Shown in pieces: positions 61,813 through 64,000 of a DNA stretch of 64,000 bases (the stretch's first letter is position 1; each line of letters starts with the position of its first letter). The position numbers were made by a program, and so were the translations under genes. Source of the DNA: Brenneria nigrifluens DSM 30175 = ATCC 13028. Its GTDB lineage: Bacteria; Pseudomonadota; Gammaproteobacteria; Enterobacterales; Enterobacteriaceae. The stretch covers positions 1,798,001-1,862,000 of the forward strand of contig NZ_CP034036.1 in the NCBI RefSeq assembly GCF_005484965.1, read 5' to 3'. The notes under the pieces are model-generated. The model was not told the origin of the DNA, made no database searches, and saw only the letters and a program-made list of their open reading frames with translations.

Positions 61813-64000
61813 ATGATCCCACAGATCTCTCAGTCTCCCGGGCTGGTTCAGCCGGTGCTTAACTTTTTGGAAGCATTGAAGCACAGTGGATTTACCGGCG
61901 ATACGGCGACAAACTACGCCGATCGCCTGACGATGGCGACAGACAATAGTATCTATCAGCTGTTGCCGGATGCGGTGGTTTTCCCCCGTTCCACCGCCGA
62001 CGTGGCGATTCTGGCGCGTCTGGCGGGGGAGACGCGCTTTCTCGGTCTGACGTTCACGCCGCGCGGCGGCGGCACAGGAACCAACGGTCAGGCCCTGAAT
62101 AAGGGCATTGTGGTGGATATGTCGCGTTATATGAACCGCATCCTGGAGATTAACCCGGAGCAGGGTTGGGTCAGAGTCGAGGCCGGCGTGATTAAAGATC
62201 AGCTCAACCAGTATCTTAAACCGTTCGGCTACTTTTTCGCCCCGGAGTTATCCACCAGCAACCGCGCCACGCTGGGCGGCATGATTAACACCGATGCCTC
62301 GGGACAAGGGTCGCTGGTGTACGGTAAAACCTCCGATCATGTGCTGGGCCTGCGCGCGCTGCTGCTCGGCGGTGAAATGCTGGATACGCAGGCTATGCCC
62401 GTGGCGTTGGCGGAACAGTTGGCGCGGGAATCCTCCGCGGTCGGGCGGATTTATCATACCGTGCTGCACCGCTGCCGCGAGCAGCGTCAGCTTATTGTCG
62501 ACAAATTTCCCAAATTGAACCGTTTTCTTACCGGGTACGATTTGCGCCATGTTTTCAGCGATGACCTGCAAACCTTTGACCTGACGCGCATTCTTACCGG
62601 GGCCGAAGGGACGCTGGCGTTTGTTACCGAAGCCAAGCTCGATATTACGCCGCTGCCGAAAGTGCGGCGGCTGGTAAACGTCAAATATGACTCCTTCAAC
62701 TCGGCCCTGCGCAATGCGCCCTTTATGGTGGAAGCGCAGGCGCTGTCGGTGGAAACCGTGGACTCCAGCGTATTGAATCTGGCGCGCGAGGATATTGTCT
62801 GGCACTCCGTCAGAGAACTGATTACCGATGTGCCTAATCAGGATATGCTGGGGCTGAATATCGTGGAGTTCGCCGGTGATGATGAAGCCTTGATCGACGG
62901 GCGGGTGCGCCAGCTCTGTCAACGGCTGGATGCGCTGCTGGCAAGCGGCGAGGCCGGGGTTATCGGCTATCAGACCTGTAACGATCTGGCGGACATTGAA
63001 CGCATTTATGGCATGCGCAAGAAAGCGGTCGGTTTGCTGGGAAACAGTAAAGGGCTGGCGAAACCGATCCCGTTTGCCGAGGATACCTGCGTGCCGCCGC
63101 AGCATCTGGCGGATTATATTGCCGAATTTCGCGAACTGCTGGACAGCCACAACCTGACCTACGGTATGTTCGGCCATGTGGATGCGGGGGTGTTGCACGT
63201 ACGCCCGGCGCTGGATATGTGCGATCCGCAGCAGGAAATGCTGATGAAGCGGCTTTCCGATAAAATTGTGGCATTAACCGCGAAATACGGCGGCCTGCTG
63301 TGGGGAGAGCACGGCAAAGGGTTTCGCGCCGAGTACAGTCCGGCGTTTTTCGGCCCCGAACTGTATGCCGAGCTGCGGCGCATCAAAGCCGCGTTCGATC
63401 CCGATAACCGGCTTAATCCCGGTAAAATCTGCGCTCCGCTGGAGCTGGATGCGCCGATGATGAAAGTGGACGCCGCCAAACGCGGCACCTACGATCGTAC
63501 CATTCCGCTGGCGGTGCGTGGCTCTTTCCGCGGCGCGCTGGAGTGTAACGGCAATGGCCTATGCTTCAATTTTGATGCCCGCAGCCCGATGTGTCCTTCG
63601 ATGAAAATCACCGGCAACCGCATCCATTCGCCGAAAGGCCGGGCGACGCTGGTGCGGGAATGGCTGCGTTTGCTGGCGGAGCAGGGGGTTGATCCGCTGG
63701 AACTGGAGAAACGACTGCCGCAGCAGAAACTCAGCCTGAATACCCTGATCCAGAAAACCCGCAATAGCTGGTATGCCCGTCAGGGCGAGTATGATTTTTC
63801 CCATGAGGTGAAAGAGGCGATGTCGGGGTGCCTGGCTTGTAAAGCCTGCTCGACGCAGTGTCCGATCAAGATTGACGTACCCGGTTTTCGCTCCCGTTTC
63901 CTGCAACTGTATCACACCCGCTATTTGCGGCCGGCGAGGGATTATCTGGTGGCCGGGGTGGAGAGCTATGCGCCGCTGATGGCGCGCAGTCCCAAGACCT
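61813..64000 (+). CDS. ydiJ: FAD-linked oxidase/Fe-S protein YdiJ (partial, C-terminus outside)
   Basis: The gene runs off the window after about 729 codons; E. coli YdiJ has 1018. It starts MIPQISQSPGLVQPVLNFLE. The FAD_binding_4 domain has FTPRGGGTGTNGQALNKGIVVDMSR (about 81-105) and LSTSNRATLGGMINTDASGQGS. The FAD-oxidase C-terminal domain follows (KLNRFLTGYDL, TGAEGTLAFVTEAKL, MFGHVDAGVLHVRPALD, KYGGLLWGEHGKG). A ferredoxin motif CLACKACSTQCP with Cys at about 673, 676, 679 and 683 comes near the window edge. The family oxidises D-2-hydroxy acids such as D-2-hydroxyglutarate. It lies next to ydiK as in E. coli. Confidence 0.93.
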   Translation, partial: MIPQISQSPGLVQPVLNFLEALKHSGFTGDTATNYADRLTMATDNSIYQLLPDAVVFPRSTADVAILARLAGETRFLGLTFTPRGGGTGTNGQALNKGIVVDMSRYMNRILEINPEQGWVRVEAGVIKDQLNQYLKPFGYFFAPELSTSNRATLGGMINTDASGQGSLVYGKTSDHVLGLRALLLGGEMLDTQAMPVALAEQLARESSAVGRIYHTVLHRCREQRQLIVDKFPKLNRFLTGYDLRHVFSDDLQTFDLTRILTGAEGTLAFVTEAKLDITPLPKVRRLVNVKYDSFNSALRNAPFMVEAQALSVETVDSSVLNLAREDIVWHSVRELITDVPNQDMLGLNIVEFAGDDEALIDGRVRQLCQRLDALLASGEAGVIGYQTCNDLADIERIYGMRKKAVGLLGNSKGLAKPIPFAEDTCVPPQHLADYIAEFRELLDSHNLTYGMFGHVDAGVLHVRPALDMCDPQQEMLMKRLSDKIVALTAKYGGLLWGEHGKGFRAEYSPAFFGPELYAELRRIKAAFDPDNRLNPGKICAPLELDAPMMKVDAAKRGTYDRTIPLAVRGSFRGALECNGNGLCFNFDARSPMCPSMKITGNRIHSPKGRATLVREWLRLLAEQGVDPLELEKRLPQQKLSLNTLIQKTRNSWYARQGEYDFSHEVKEAMSGCLACKACSTQCPIKIDVPGFRSRFLQLYHTRYLRPARDYLVAGVESYAPLMARSPKT

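Overview
The window is chromosomal DNA of an enterobacterium (order Enterobacterales). Gene content and order match Escherichia coli over most of its length. The additions point to the Pectobacteriaceae (Brenneria, Pectobacterium, Dickeya group): a hemin-uptake hmu cluster, a sucrose-isomerase-like remnant, a periplasmic trehalase next to yegD, and multi-hairpin intergenic repeats. The family placement is inference from gene content; no 16S gene is present.

Block 1 (about 1-39.75 kb) follows the E. coli 24-25 min region: dinI, pyrC, a small monooxygenase, rne, rluC, yceF, then the lipid-synthesis run yceD-rpmF-plsX-fabHDG-acpP-fabF, then pabC-mltG-tmk-holB-ycfH, ptsG, hinT-ycfL-lpoB-thiK-nagZ-ycfP, ndh, ycfJ, mfd, lolCDE, nagK and cobB. 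An accessory insert of three minus-strand genes (orphan GltI-like binding protein, yegD, treA) lies between ycfJ and mfd. Block 2 (about 43.7-64 kb) follows the E. coli 38-39 min region: btuCED-nlpC, lplA (a local addition), ydiV, selO, then ppsR/ppsA, apbE, the sRNA gene rprA, ydiK and ydiJ, which runs off the window. Inserted in this block are hmuSTUV under a Fur box and a sucrose-isomerase-like reading frame with two in-frame internal deletions.

The junction between the blocks (39.75-43.7 kb) holds a second methionine-type ABC transporter (metNIQ) and two unusual non-coding elements. The first, about 113 bp, is an outer stem enclosing four perfect hairpins. The second, 419 bp, is MITE-like: its ends resemble IS50 ends, a 6-bp target duplication flanks it, and it carries at least six hairpins. 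Three hairpins across the two elements show the CsrA/RsmA-type core CARGGAUG in the loop region. These are the best candidates for something undescribed.

Regulatory signals that can be read directly include a LexA box (dinI), CRP, Mlc and SgrS sites (ptsG), an FNR box (ndh), a Fur box (hmuS), a Cra site (ppsA), an RcsB box (rprA), and many intrinsic terminators between units. Several starts were moved from the longest open frame to the family start, using Shine-Dalgarno spacing and remembered E. coli orthologues. All homology statements come from recall of protein families, not from a database search.
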